From positions 1 through 49,290 of IMG/VR virus record IMGVR_UViG_3300033571_020575: a stretch of DNA of 49,290 nucleotides; one strand, written 5' to 3'. The first letter of the stretch is position 1. Each line of letters begins with the position of its first letter. Positions 1 to 7,942 of this stretch are shown piece after piece. This DNA comes from a virus. A model generated the notes under the pieces. The model worked only from the letters and a program-made list of their open reading frames with translations, had not been told where the DNA came from and ran no database searches. Made by a program: the position numbers and the translations under genes.

Positions 1-387
<387 letters not shown>

Positions 388-421
388 GTATCTAGTATTA
401 TTTACTGGTTAAGGAGAGTGT

Positions 422-805
422 ATGAAAGAGCTTAAGCACTTACACCTAATGGTAAGAGCAGAAATTACCCGTCCAATCCAAACAGAAGAAGAAGCAAAAA
501 CTTGGATGAGGAACTTGGTAGGGTTTATTGATATGAAAATTGCTGCAGGTCCTATCTCTAAGTATGTAGATATGCCAGGAAACGAAGGAGTAACTGCAGC
601 AATTTCTGTAGAGACGTCTCATATTGCATTTCACATATGGGAGAAGCGGGACCCGATGATAATTCAGTTTGATTTGTATACCTGTGGTGAATTGGACCAC
701 TTAAAAGTTATAAATCATTTGACTGAAACTTTTGGCATTACAAAAATTCAATGGCAATATTTAGACAGAGAAAAAGAGTTTAAACTTTTAGATTCATCAA
801 ATTAG
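422..805 (+). CDS. S-adenosylmethionine decarboxylase-like protein
   Basis: This 127-residue protein resembles prokaryotic AdoMet decarboxylase (SpeD/SpeH), which makes decarboxylated SAM for spermidine synthesis. The match is the block T65-S66-H67-I..H71-I-W followed by FDLYTCG with Cys88, aligning with the family's E-S-H-x-x-x-H-x-W and F-T-C-G blocks. The serine that becomes the pyruvoyl group, the processing histidine and the active-site cysteine are present. The Glu that normally precedes the serine at the self-cleavage site is Thr here, so processing may be altered. An SD-like aaggagag precedes the ATG. Viral SpeD homologues are known; a role in polyamine supply is inferred. Confidence 0.7.
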   Translation: MKELKHLHLMVRAEITRPIQTEEEAKTWMRNLVGFIDMKIAAGPISKYVDMPGNEGVTAAISVETSHIAFHIWEKRDPMIIQFDLYTCGELDHLKVINHLTETFGITKIQWQYLDREKEFKLLDSSN

Positions 806-814
806 GATAAAGTT

Positions 815-994
815 ATGCCAACCTATCTTTATGTTTGCGAACGCGGCCACGAGTATGAAGAAACAAGAAAAATGTCAGAAAATCCTCTTCGCACAACTTG
901 CGCAAAGCCTGACTGTTCGACTAAACTAACACGTAAATTTAGTGCTCCGTCTATTACGTTTAAAGGGACGGGGTTTAACGCAAATAGAGGATAG
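815..994 (+). CDS. FmdB-type small zinc-ribbon protein
   Basis: A 59-residue ORF begins MPTYLYVCERGHEYEE, the standard opening of the FmdB/CxxC zinc-ribbon family (MPxYxYxCxxCGHxFE). The second cysteine of the first knuckle is replaced (C-E-R-G-H); the other knuckle is C-x4-C around residues 31-36. Such proteins are common in phages and actinobacteria and are called putative regulators without proven function. It lies 9 bases after the preceding gene and 4 bases before the WhiB gene, so the three are probably co-transcribed. Confidence 0.75.
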   Translation: MPTYLYVCERGHEYEETRKMSENPLRTTCAKPDCSTKLTRKFSAPSITFKGTGFNANRG

Positions 995-998
995 CTGA

Positions 999-1328
999 AT
1001 GGCACAAAAGAATCGTCTTACTAGAAGCATTACCGTTCCGCTTTTTGTCTTAAAAGACGATCCGGCTTGTGCTCAGACTGACCCAGAAATATTTTTTCCA
1101 ATGGACATAGATATGGGGTTTGGCATGGTTACTGCCAAATACCAAAATTTAGATGCTGCCAAAAAAGTTTGTCAAGAATGTCCGCTAATTCGTGAATGCT
1201 TAGAGTATGCCCTTAAAAACAATGAATTAGGGGTTTGGGGCGGAACAACTGAGCACGAACGAAAACTAATTAGAAAACGTAATTACCGTAAATATCCAGC
1301 AAAACACCGAGGGCCTAGCATCAGGTAA
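999..1328 (+). CDS. WhiB-family iron-sulfur transcription factor
   Basis: The 109-residue protein has the four WhiB cysteines at 24, 58, 61 and 67 (C...CxxC...C), which bind a [4Fe-4S] cluster. The G-V-W-G-G turn at residues 78-82 and a basic tail (ERKLIRKRNYRK) for DNA contact follow. WhiB proteins bind the primary sigma factor and retune promoter choice. They are almost confined to actinobacteria and their phages, so this gene is one of the best host clues. A palindrome follows it at 1352-1369. Confidence 0.95.
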   Translation: MAQKNRLTRSITVPLFVLKDDPACAQTDPEIFFPMDIDMGFGMVTAKYQNLDAAKKVCQECPLIRECLEYALKNNELGVWGGTTEHERKLIRKRNYRKYPAKHRGPSIR

Positions 1329-1337
1329 ACTAGAAGT

Positions 1338-1378
1338 ACCTAGGGAGAGAGGTGAGTTACGTAACCCACAAACCTAGG
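1338..1378. promoter_or_regulatory. Nested palindrome between whiB-like and holin-like genes
   Basis: An 18-base near-palindrome GTGAGTTACGTAACCCAC (1352-1369), with a perfect GTTACGTAAC core, is bracketed by two copies of ACCTAGG (1338-1344, 1372-1378). CCTAGG is itself palindromic, so the outer copies can pair with each other around the inner stem. It lies just before the SD of the 1386 gene. An operator or an RNA hairpin are both possible; WhiB or repressor binding is inference. Confidence 0.5.
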
Positions 1379-1385
1379 AGAAACC

Positions 1386-1673
1386 ATGGGGATATTCGCT
1401 GAAGTATTCCGTAGAACCGCTGCATTAATTATCCTCCGCATTAGCGGAACTTTTGCTGGTGGTTCTATTGCCGGAGTTGAGCTCTGGCAGTCTGCAGCTG
1501 TGGCTGCATTCATCGGCGTAATGGACGTGGCAGAGAACCTGTCTCGTGCTTATATGCTAGATGGAAAGCTGGATATTGATGAAATCAATACAGCTTTTGG
1601 TGGTCAGGCTTACCCAGACCAAGACCCTGACGCTGAGGCAGCAGTTTCTGAGAACGAAAACAAGTCTGCTTAA
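1386..1673 (+). CDS. Holin-like membrane protein (paralogue of the 35872-36201 gene)
   Basis: The 95-residue protein has two hydrophobic stretches (about residues 12-30 and 33-50) and an acidic, Ala-rich tail. Its core, from GGSIAGVELWQSAA through LDGKLDIDEINTAF, matches the minus-strand gene at 35872-36201 (GAGSIIGIDVWLSAA...LEDGKITRSEVNMIF) position by position. The layout resembles small actinophage holins that let endolysin reach the wall. An aggag SD lies 5 bases before ATG and a strong terminator follows, so it ends the nrdF-whiB transcript. Holin function is inferred from topology. Confidence 0.6.
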   Translation: MGIFAEVFRRTAALIILRISGTFAGGSIAGVELWQSAAVAAFIGVMDVAENLSRAYMLDGKLDIDEINTAFGGQAYPDQDPDAEAAVSENENKSA

Positions 1674-1686
1674 TAAATAAAATAAC

Positions 1687-1726
1687 AGTCCCTACTAAGC
1701 TATTGCTGGTAGGGACTATTATTTTT
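1687..1726 (+). terminator. Intrinsic terminator after the holin-like gene
   Basis: AGTCCCTAC (1687-1695) pairs perfectly with GTAGGGACT (1709-1717) around a 13-base loop, followed by attattttt. The next gene starts almost directly behind it. Confidence 0.9.
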
Positions 1727-1728
1727 CT

Positions 1729-2145
1729 GTGGAAAAATTAAAAGTAGGATTTACTGCGTCGGCATTTGACCTTTTGCACGCTGGGCATATTTTAATGTTG
1801 CAAGAAGCTAAATCAGTTTGCGATTATTTAATAATTGCTCTTCAAACTAATCCTAATCTTGATAGGCCAAGTAAGCGTAAACCAATGCAGTCAATCATTG
1901 AGCGGCAAATACAACTAAAAGCTGTTTCCTATGTAGATGAAATTATTGTTTACGAAACTGAAAAAGACTTGTTAGACCTATTAAAAGCTCTGCCAATTGA
2001 CATTAGAATAATAGGGGAAGACTACAAAGAAAAAGACTTTACTGGTAAAGAGTACTGTTTGTCTAATAATATAGAAATATACTACAATAAGCGATCTCAT
2101 GATTTTTCTTCAACCGAACTTATAGACAGAATTAAAAACAGATAA
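1729..2145 (+). CDS. Cytidylyltransferase-like nucleotidyltransferase (TagD type)
   Basis: The 138-residue protein begins on GTG and has the HxGH signature as HAGH (residues 17-20) and a late R-S-x-x-F-S-S-T-E block equivalent to the RTxGISTT motif of glycerol-3-phosphate cytidylyltransferases. Enzymes of this fold join CTP or another NTP to a phosphorylated alcohol or sugar. It abuts an oxygenase gene with no gap and opens the accessory sugar/glycan block. The exact substrate (glycerol-3-P, a heptose-P or other) cannot be told from sequence. Confidence 0.8.
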   Translation: MEKLKVGFTASAFDLLHAGHILMLQEAKSVCDYLIIALQTNPNLDRPSKRKPMQSIIERQIQLKAVSYVDEIIVYETEKDLLDLLKALPIDIRIIGEDYKEKDFTGKEYCLSNNIEIYYNKRSHDFSSTELIDRIKNR

Positions 2146-2697
2146 ATGAAGATAAACAAATTACACGATGAAATATGGGAAATAGAAAATTTTTTGTCAA
2201 AAACTGAACTGTCTGTTTTGCTGTCAATAGCCAAAAATTCTCCTGAAAATTTTTGGTATCAAGAAGATTCCCCCGAGTATTGGAGGGGAAAAATTTTAAT
2301 GATAGAAGTTGCTTTATCGAATAGCTCGATGGATGGCGAGTTTATGAAAAAATTAAATACAAAAATTTTTAATCTTTTTATGAATGCCTGGGAAGTTTTG
2401 TCAGTGTCTAGCATCATAAGATATAGACTTGGGGAGGGAAAGGGTATCCATAGGGACAATGATGGGGAAAAAGACGTAAATAATGTTTATGGGTTGGTTT
2501 TCTATTTAAACGATGATTATGAGGGTGGAGAAATATGTTATCCAAGTCTAAATTATTCTATAAAACCAAAGAAAAACTCTGTATTGATACACTATGCTGG
2601 TCTTGAACATGGTGTTAATAATGTTATTAGTGGCACTAGATACGTATTGACTTCATTTGTTAAAGGTGACTCAGGTACCACTGTTAAGGAGAAATAA
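2146..2697 (+). CDS. 2OG-Fe(II) oxygenase, prolyl-4-hydroxylase-like
   Basis: The 183-residue protein carries the full P4H-type core: H-R-D (iron ligands HxD), then FYLNDDYEGGE and ICYPSLNYSIKPKKNSVLIH, distal His in LEHGV and the 2-oxoglutarate-binding Arg in G-T-R-Y-V-L. It should hydroxylate a peptide or small molecule using O2 and 2-oxoglutarate. The ATG directly follows the stop of the cytidylyltransferase, indicating translational coupling. At least four other genes in the window share this fold. The substrate is unknown. Confidence 0.85.
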   Translation: MKINKLHDEIWEIENFLSKTELSVLLSIAKNSPENFWYQEDSPEYWRGKILMIEVALSNSSMDGEFMKKLNTKIFNLFMNAWEVLSVSSIIRYRLGEGKGIHRDNDGEKDVNNVYGLVFYLNDDYEGGEICYPSLNYSIKPKKNSVLIHYAGLEHGVNNVISGTRYVLTSFVKGDSGTTVKEK

Positions 2698-3267
2698 ATG
2701 CTATCGGACCAGTTTGTCCTAGACATGCTTAAAAATAAAAAGAACGGCTACTACGTTGAGCTGGGAGCAGCTGACCCAATTCAAGGAAGTAACACTTATA
2801 AACTAGAAACTGAATTTGATTGGAAGGGGGTTAGTTTTGATTTAGATGAGGCTCATTCCAATAGATTTAACGAAATTAGAAAGAATCCTTGTTTAGCCGA
2901 GGATGCTATTACTTTTAACTATGAAAAGTATTTTGAGGAAAATAACTTTCCCAAAAGAATTGACTACCTCCAGGTAGACGTCGATACTGGATACACCCCG
3001 GGTGGAAGACCTATGGGCAACCCTGGGTCTAATTTACTTGGGCTTATTGCACTACCGCTGAATAAGTATCGATTCTCTGTAATTACCTTTGAACATGACG
3101 CCCTTATTCACTATAAATTAAACTCTATTAGAGACGCCCAGCGGGAAATTTTGGACGCTCTTGGCTATTCTTTAGTTAAAAGGATTACTTGGGAAGATTG
3201 GTGGGTAGACCCCGAGGTTGTTCCTTATTTGGAGTATAGAGAAAACCTAGAAATAAACGCTCCCTAA
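2698..3267 (+). CDS. FkbM-like SAM-dependent methyltransferase
   Basis: The 189-residue protein has YYVELGAADP near residues 18-27, the SAM-binding motif I of FkbM/Methyltransf_21 proteins. Then come WKGVSFD (motif II), IDYLQVDVD (motif IV) and F-S-V-I-T-F-E-H-D, as in FkbM proteins that O-methylate sugars or other hydroxyls. SD aaggag precedes the ATG. It ends the unit begun at 1729. O-methylation of a glycan is the most natural guess given its neighbours, but is inference. Confidence 0.7.
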   Translation: MLSDQFVLDMLKNKKNGYYVELGAADPIQGSNTYKLETEFDWKGVSFDLDEAHSNRFNEIRKNPCLAEDAITFNYEKYFEENNFPKRIDYLQVDVDTGYTPGGRPMGNPGSNLLGLIALPLNKYRFSVITFEHDALIHYKLNSIRDAQREILDALGYSLVKRITWEDWWVDPEVVPYLEYRENLEINAP

Positions 3268-3270
3268 TAC

Positions 3271-3299
3271 TTGCAAAATTTTGTAGTTTCTGGTAGCTT
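3271..3299 (+). promoter_or_regulatory. Promoter of subtilisin gene, leaderless
   Basis: TTGCAA (3271-3276), a 17-base spacer, then TAGCTT (3294-3299) preceded by TG-g, giving an extended -10. Transcription should begin within a base or so of the ATG at 3307, and no SD is present. Confidence 0.75.
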
Positions 3300-3306
3300 T
3301 TAGGCT

Positions 3307-4596
3307 ATGAATAAAAGTCTACTTAAATTAGCAATTTTTGGATTGTCGCTATCTTTACTTGCTGAGCCATCTTTTGCCGTGGCGGCAGTTAAGAAAAAAG
3401 AAACTATTTTTAGAATTATGGGCGCTCAGTCGGGGGCTACCTGGGGGTTGGATAGAATTGACGGCTCTAAGGACGGAACCTACTCCTACTTAAATTCTGG
3501 AGATAATGTTCAAATATATGTAGTGGATACCGGTGTTGATTCAAACCACCCGGACCTGTCGGGAAGGGTCTTAGATGGTTTTGACGCATATAACAAAAAC
3601 CTAGATCAGACTGACTGCAATGGTCACGGTACCCACGTGGCGGCTGTGGCCTCTGGTCAGACATTTGGAGTGGCTAAAAGCTCCAAAATAGTTCCGGTTA
3701 GAGTTCTTGATTGTGACGGTAGGGGCACTACTTCTACCTTACTTTCTGGAATTAACTGGATACTTAGTAATCACAGTGGGGGTATCGGAATTGTAAATAT
3801 GAGTCTCGGTGGGCCTAGAAATGAGGAAGTAAATTTAGCAGTCTCTAGGTTAATAACTAAGGGTCTTGTAGTTATAGCGGCTGCTGGCAACTCTAACGTT
3901 GACGCCTGCACTTTCTCCCCCGCTAGTGCTCCTGGTGCTATAGCAGTGGGTGCGACAGATATAAACGATGTAAGAGCCTCTTTCTCTAACTGGGGTTCCT
4001 GCGTTGATATATTTGCTCCTGGTGTTGGCATTAATTCTGCCAACTCAAGTAACTACTCTATTTCAGTTCGTAGGAGCGGGACGTCTCAGTCTGCCCCATT
4101 TGTAGCCGGCGCTGTAGCAACATATGTTTATAGCGGTTTAATTAAACCAAATGACATATTAGGCTCTACTGCTTCTGCTATATATTCACTTTCAGAAAAG
4201 GGAGCAGTTGCTGACGCTAAATCAGTAAATAGCAACATATTGAATGTCGAGAGGGCCTCTTCAATAGTTACCCCCATTGAATCGCCACCTCCAGTAGAGC
4301 AGCAGCCGCCGGCCCAAGAAACTCCTCCATCTTTAGCTGGAATATCCGTCATGCAGCAGGCTCTAGGCTCATCGTTTGGTCTACTACAGTGGCCATCTGT
4401 AGCTGGGGCCTCTGGATATAAAATCTATAAAACTGGCTCTTTGCGTCCAACGTGGAGGCAGTATGCAACTACAAAAACTGCTACCCAAAAGAACATCGTA
4501 GATAAGCCTGGAGAAACAGCAATCTATAAAATAGTTGCAATAGTAAATGGAAATGAAGTTGAAATAGGAAGCATTACGTACAATCCAAGAAATTAA
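3307..4596 (+). CDS. Secreted subtilisin-family (S8) serine protease with C-terminal Fn3-like domain
   Basis: The 429-residue protein has a signal peptide (MNKSLLKLAIFGLSLSLLA..SFA) and the full catalytic triad: Asp74 in VVDTG, His107 in NGHGTHVA and Ser260 in SGTSQSAPF. The oxyanion Asn lies in AAAGNSN (Asn195). The prodomain is very short. A Pro/Gln/Glu linker (PPPVEQQPPAQETPP) joins the protease to a 90-residue Fn3-like module (LLQWPSVAGASGYKIYK). It has its own leaderless promoter. A secreted subtilase is unusual for a phage; trimming of virion or host surface proteins, or capture from a host, are possible. Confidence 0.92.
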   Translation: MNKSLLKLAIFGLSLSLLAEPSFAVAAVKKKETIFRIMGAQSGATWGLDRIDGSKDGTYSYLNSGDNVQIYVVDTGVDSNHPDLSGRVLDGFDAYNKNLDQTDCNGHGTHVAAVASGQTFGVAKSSKIVPVRVLDCDGRGTTSTLLSGINWILSNHSGGIGIVNMSLGGPRNEEVNLAVSRLITKGLVVIAAAGNSNVDACTFSPASAPGAIAVGATDINDVRASFSNWGSCVDIFAPGVGINSANSSNYSISVRRSGTSQSAPFVAGAVATYVYSGLIKPNDILGSTASAIYSLSEKGAVADAKSVNSNILNVERASSIVTPIESPPPVEQQPPAQETPPSLAGISVMQQALGSSFGLLQWPSVAGASGYKIYKTGSLRPTWRQYATTKTATQKNIVDKPGETAIYKIVAIVNGNEVEIGSITYNPRN

Positions 4597-4734
4597 GGTA
4601 CTAAATATAGCAGATTGGACACCTTGATTTTACTGGATAATGTACATAACGTTGTGTGCATAAACGTCATACAAACTTAGACCTAAGATTGTATGGAAAA
4701 TACCTAAATGTAGTATAGTTTTAGAAAATGTCCA

Positions 4735-5289
4735 CTAATTGTTGGGGATGTAGTCTCTAAAAAAGAAAATGAAGTTTACTCGACGGCCTTTAGTTATTGG
4801 ACGCACTCCATGTAGGTTTTCAGCGTTTCCTCGGAACATAATTACGTCGCCTGCTTCTAGCTTGACTTGAAGGTTGTGGTGCTCGAAGTAAAGCTCGCCG
4901 CCCTCGTAGTCGCTGTTAAGCATCACAATACCTGAATAGTGCTTTTCGAAGTCTGGCTTTCCAGTGTAGTAATCTCCGTCGTCGTTGTGGGCCGGATTTT
5001 CTGTACCAGTCTCCATAATGTTTCCGAAAAAGCGCTTCATATCAAACTCATGCTCAATATCGAAGTGGTCTAAGAAATAGTTTTTAGCTCTGGTGAATAC
5101 TTTCTTGATTGGCTGTAAAAACTCGATGCTATCATCTTCCCACTGGGCGTATGAAGGAGCAAGCAGCCGGTACCCTGGACGAAAGTTATCAGTAACTGCA
5201 TATTTGTCAATCCACTTAACGTATGCTTCGCACTGCTCGGGGGTTAAAGCATTTTTAATTAAGTGATAGGGTAAGTTATTATTAGTCAT
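4735..5289 (-). CDS. 2OG-Fe(II) oxygenase, prolyl-4-hydroxylase-like
   Basis: The 184-residue protein is a complete oxygenase: proximal HxD in A-H-N-D-D-G-D, then GIVMLNSDYEGGELYF, KLEAGDVIMFRG, distal His in N-L-H-G-V and Arg in G-R-R-V-N-F-I-F-F. It is convergent with the subtilisin gene. On its own strand TAGAAT ends 6 bases before the ATG with no SD, so it is probably leaderless. The 138 bases between it and the subtilisin gene hold no gene. It may act with the nearby SGNH-like and glycosyltransferase genes; the substrate is unknown. Confidence 0.85.
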   Translation of the reverse strand: MTNNNLPYHLIKNALTPEQCEAYVKWIDKYAVTDNFRPGYRLLAPSYAQWEDDSIEFLQPIKKVFTRAKNYFLDHFDIEHEFDMKRFFGNIMETGTENPAHNDDGDYYTGKPDFEKHYSGIVMLNSDYEGGELYFEHHNLQVKLEAGDVIMFRGNAENLHGVRPITKGRRVNFIFFFRDYIPNN

Positions 5290-5333
5290 GAAATTATTCT
5301 ACTCTAAAGATTTCTAGCTAAAAAGGAAAGTCT

Positions 5334-6389
5334 GTGGAAAATAGTAAAGAGTTTGAAAGCTTTGATTCTTCTCTTTATTCAATACTACTACAATTTGCTG
5401 AAGAGTCAAATTTAGCTAATCATTTGGCTCACGGCTTTCGTGATACACCAGATATATTTGGTGGTCATCAAGACATTGATGGACTTCTTGGATTTTTTAT
5501 TAATGAAACAGCCGAACTTTCTATAAATGACAATAAATCAGGAATTTTCAGCGATACTTTTAACGGAAGTGAAAATTTTGGTGACAATGTCACTGACTAC
5601 ACTAAGGGCATTAACAGTTTAGGTTTTAGGTCTCCAGAATTTGTAAATAATCCAGAAGCTATACTTTCTGGATGCTCGGTTAGCTATGGAGTTGGAATAC
5701 CAGCTGATGCCACGTGGATTGAGATTTTAAGTAAAAAGCTAAAACTAAAATCACACGTAGCTCTTGCAAAACCCGGAGTTTCCACCCAAAAAATTGTATT
5801 TACAATCATAAAATACATATTTAAATATGGAAAACCAAAAAAAATATTTGTTCTATTTCCAGATTTTTATAGGCTACCTACGATTGTTGACACTAAAAAT
5901 ATTACGGAAAGACAAGACAAAGCTGGCAGTGGCACGTACCCTGCAGATTTGCATTTAGTTAGAGATAAAAAAGATTTAAAAAAATATTCAAAAAAGCCCC
6001 ATCTTTTAAAAGAAGTATTAATACCGGAAATGGGATTTAAATCTGCAATAGAATCTATTTATTTTTTAGAGGTATTTTGTAGAGAAGCAGAGATAGAGTT
6101 GATATGGTCTACTTGGGACGCTCAGGCGGCTGCCGTAGCTAGTTTAATTAATTTCTCTACAGGAAATGAAACTTTTCCTAATTTTTCTTTTGATGTATAT
6201 AAATCATTTTATTATGCTGCACTTAAAGAGCACGTTGAAGATGTCAGCTGTAAACCGGAATTGTATAAAAAATATGGAAGTCAGTATTTAAGAGCTACGG
6301 ATAAAGGCAAATATCACGGTGTTCATGTTCATTCACACGTAGCTGACGAATTTTTTAAAGAAACAAAAAAGAGGAAAGCAAAAAATTAA
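5334..6389 (+). CDS. SGNH-hydrolase-like protein, paralogue 1 of 4
   Basis: The 351-residue protein starts on GTG behind aaggaaa. It has a block-I-like G-C-S-x-S-Y-G-x-G with Ser at about 115, then PGVSTQKIV, KYGKPK..FVLFPDFYR, a YSKKPH segment, I-W-S-T-W-D, and a late H-G-V-H-V-H-S-H-V-A-D. The genes at 10767, 13878 and 19907 share the same blocks in the same order. SGNH enzymes are esterases or O-acyltransferases with Ser-Asp-His chemistry, so removal or addition of acyl groups on a glycan is plausible. The N-terminal 100 residues are not recognised. Its last bases overlap the next gene. Confidence 0.6.
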   Translation: MENSKEFESFDSSLYSILLQFAEESNLANHLAHGFRDTPDIFGGHQDIDGLLGFFINETAELSINDNKSGIFSDTFNGSENFGDNVTDYTKGINSLGFRSPEFVNNPEAILSGCSVSYGVGIPADATWIEILSKKLKLKSHVALAKPGVSTQKIVFTIIKYIFKYGKPKKIFVLFPDFYRLPTIVDTKNITERQDKAGSGTYPADLHLVRDKKDLKKYSKKPHLLKEVLIPEMGFKSAIESIYFLEVFCREAEIELIWSTWDAQAAAVASLINFSTGNETFPNFSFDVYKSFYYAALKEHVEDVSCKPELYKKYGSQYLRATDKGKYHGVHVHSHVADEFFKETKKRKAKN

Positions 6390-7821
6390 AATATTAGGAA
6401 TAAACGAAACTACCCATGATGCAGCAATATGTCTGGTCAAGGACGGAGAGGTTTTATTTGCCGGGCACGCCGAGCGATACAGCAAAGAAAAGAATGATTG
6501 GTTTACCAACAATAAACTAATATCGGATGCCCTTAGTTATGGTGTCCCGGACAAGATTGCGTACTACGAAGACTACTGGCTAAAAAAGCTAAGAATTGCT
6601 AGGCATGGTGGATTTGGTGGCGGAAAGCCTTACTACAAGTCGAGTCCGCTGCTTAAAGGCATTCCGGTAAAGAGCTTTAAGCACCACCACTCGCACGCGG
6701 CGGCTGGGTATTACACATCCAACATGACAGACGCCCTTATTGTTGTTCTAGACGCTATAGGAGAATTCCAAACTTCCACTGTGTGGGTGGGAGAAGGCGA
6801 TAAAATTTCCCTGATTTGGGAGCAAAAATATCCAGTTAGTTTTGGTCTTTTCTATTCTGCCTTTACAGATTTGATTGGCCTTAAAGCAAATGAAGAAGAA
6901 TATATCATGATGGGGATGGCAGCGTATGGTGATGCTTCTCGCTATTACGAAAAAGTTAGGCAGTACTTTCCGGCGTTTGACCGTCAAAAGTATAATTTTC
7001 ACTCAGGAATTACTGATTGGAAAGATTTACTAGAAGGTCAAAGCAGATTTGATTTAGCGGCCGCAGTACAAAAAGTATTTGAAGAACGGCTCCTAGAGCT
7101 AATGGGATTTGCAAAATCAATTACTAGAAAAAAGAATTTAGTGTTTATGGGAGGGTGTGCTTTAAATAGCAAAGCCAACACCCTGCTGTGGAGCATGTTT
7201 AAAGATGTTTGGATTATGCCAAATCCTGGAGACGCTGGTTCTGCGCTGGGGGCTGCTGCAGCTCTATATGGTAAGCATTTGAATTGGCAGGGCCCCTACC
7301 TTGGACACGATTTGGGCGGTGAGTATCCAGTAGACAAAATAGTAAACGCCCTTATTGTTGACAAGATAGCGCCAGTAGCATCGGGTAGGGCCGAGTATGG
7401 TCCGAGGGCATTGGGTAATCGAAGTATCTTGGCTGACCCGAGAGATCCGAACATTAAAGACAAGGTTAATCTAATCAAGAAACGAGAGCTATTTAGGCCG
7501 TTTGCTCCGGTAGTTATGGAGGAGCACGCTAGCGAGTGGTTTGATATGAGGTATGCATCGCCATATATGCAATACACCCCAAAATGTCTAAAACCTGACC
7601 TAATACCTAGTGTTGTGCACGCCGATGGGACTGCTCGGGTTCAAACTGTCAATGTTTGGCAACATCCCGGGCTTTATGGGGTTTTGGCCAAGTTTTATTC
7701 GCTTACCGGAGTCCCTGTCTTGCTAAACACTAGTTTAAATATTAAAGGTCAACCAATACTAAATGACGAAATAGATGTAAAATTATGGGAACAGCACTAC
7801 AAAAAAGGAATTATTAGATGA
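6385..7821 (+). CDS. Carbamoyltransferase (NodU/CmcH type), apparent AUU start
   Basis: From ATT at 6385 the frame reads (M)KILGINETTHDAAICLVKDG, the usual N-terminus of this family. HHHSHAAAGYYTS (the carbamoyl-adenylate domain HHxSHA) follows, then VFMGGCALNSKAN, EYGPRALGNRSILADPRD and LLNTSLNIKGQPI. No ATG, GTG or TTG lies in frame between the stop at 6340 and the ATG at 6724, which would remove the first conserved domain. AGAGGAAA at 6370-6377 is a well-placed SD for 6385. The enzyme moves a carbamoyl group from carbamoyl phosphate to a hydroxyl or amine of a sugar or base. The C-terminus is a little short (478 residues). Confidence 0.88.
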   Translation: MKILGINETTHDAAICLVKDGEVLFAGHAERYSKEKNDWFTNNKLISDALSYGVPDKIAYYEDYWLKKLRIARHGGFGGGKPYYKSSPLLKGIPVKSFKHHHSHAAAGYYTSNMTDALIVVLDAIGEFQTSTVWVGEGDKISLIWEQKYPVSFGLFYSAFTDLIGLKANEEEYIMMGMAAYGDASRYYEKVRQYFPAFDRQKYNFHSGITDWKDLLEGQSRFDLAAAVQKVFEERLLELMGFAKSITRKKNLVFMGGCALNSKANTLLWSMFKDVWIMPNPGDAGSALGAAAALYGKHLNWQGPYLGHDLGGEYPVDKIVNALIVDKIAPVASGRAEYGPRALGNRSILADPRDPNIKDKVNLIKKRELFRPFAPVVMEEHASEWFDMRYASPYMQYTPKCLKPDLIPSVVHADGTARVQTVNVWQHPGLYGVLAKFYSLTGVPVLLNTSLNIKGQPILNDEIDVKLWEQHYKKGIIR

Positions 7822-7934
7822 TTGTTTTTTACTACATAGAAAAAGCTTATAGAGCTGTAAAGAATTTTTTATTCAAAAAAAAAAAAAAAAAAGGAAACGA
7901 TTCATCTACTGATGAACCTGACTATATTTACTAG
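7818..7934 (+). CDS. Small protein with Lys6 run encoded by an A18 tract
   Basis: A 38-residue ORF overlaps the carbamoyltransferase stop as ATGA. It has a hydrophobic/aromatic N-terminus (MIVFYYIEKAYRAVKNFLF), six lysines from 18 consecutive A's (7875-7892), and an acidic tail. It could be a membrane-anchored peptide. The homopolymer makes the frame sensitive to slippage or sequencing error, so the peptide is uncertain. Confidence 0.4.
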   Translation: MIVFYYIEKAYRAVKNFLFKKKKKKGNDSSTDEPDYIY

Positions 7935-7942
7935 AGGATAGA

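Noticed and set aside
7740-7821. Frameshifted C-terminus of the carbamoyltransferase
   Set aside because: The tail after NTSLNIKGQPI is shorter than usual, but no other frame restores a convincing family ending, and the ATGA overlap to the next ORF looks natural.
6724-7821. Carbamoyltransferase starting at ATG 6724
   Set aside because: This start would drop the conserved KILGIN and HHHSHA region, which is intact and in frame upstream.
7818-7934. A18 tract as a transcription terminator on the minus strand
   Set aside because: No GC-rich hairpin precedes the resulting T run on that strand.
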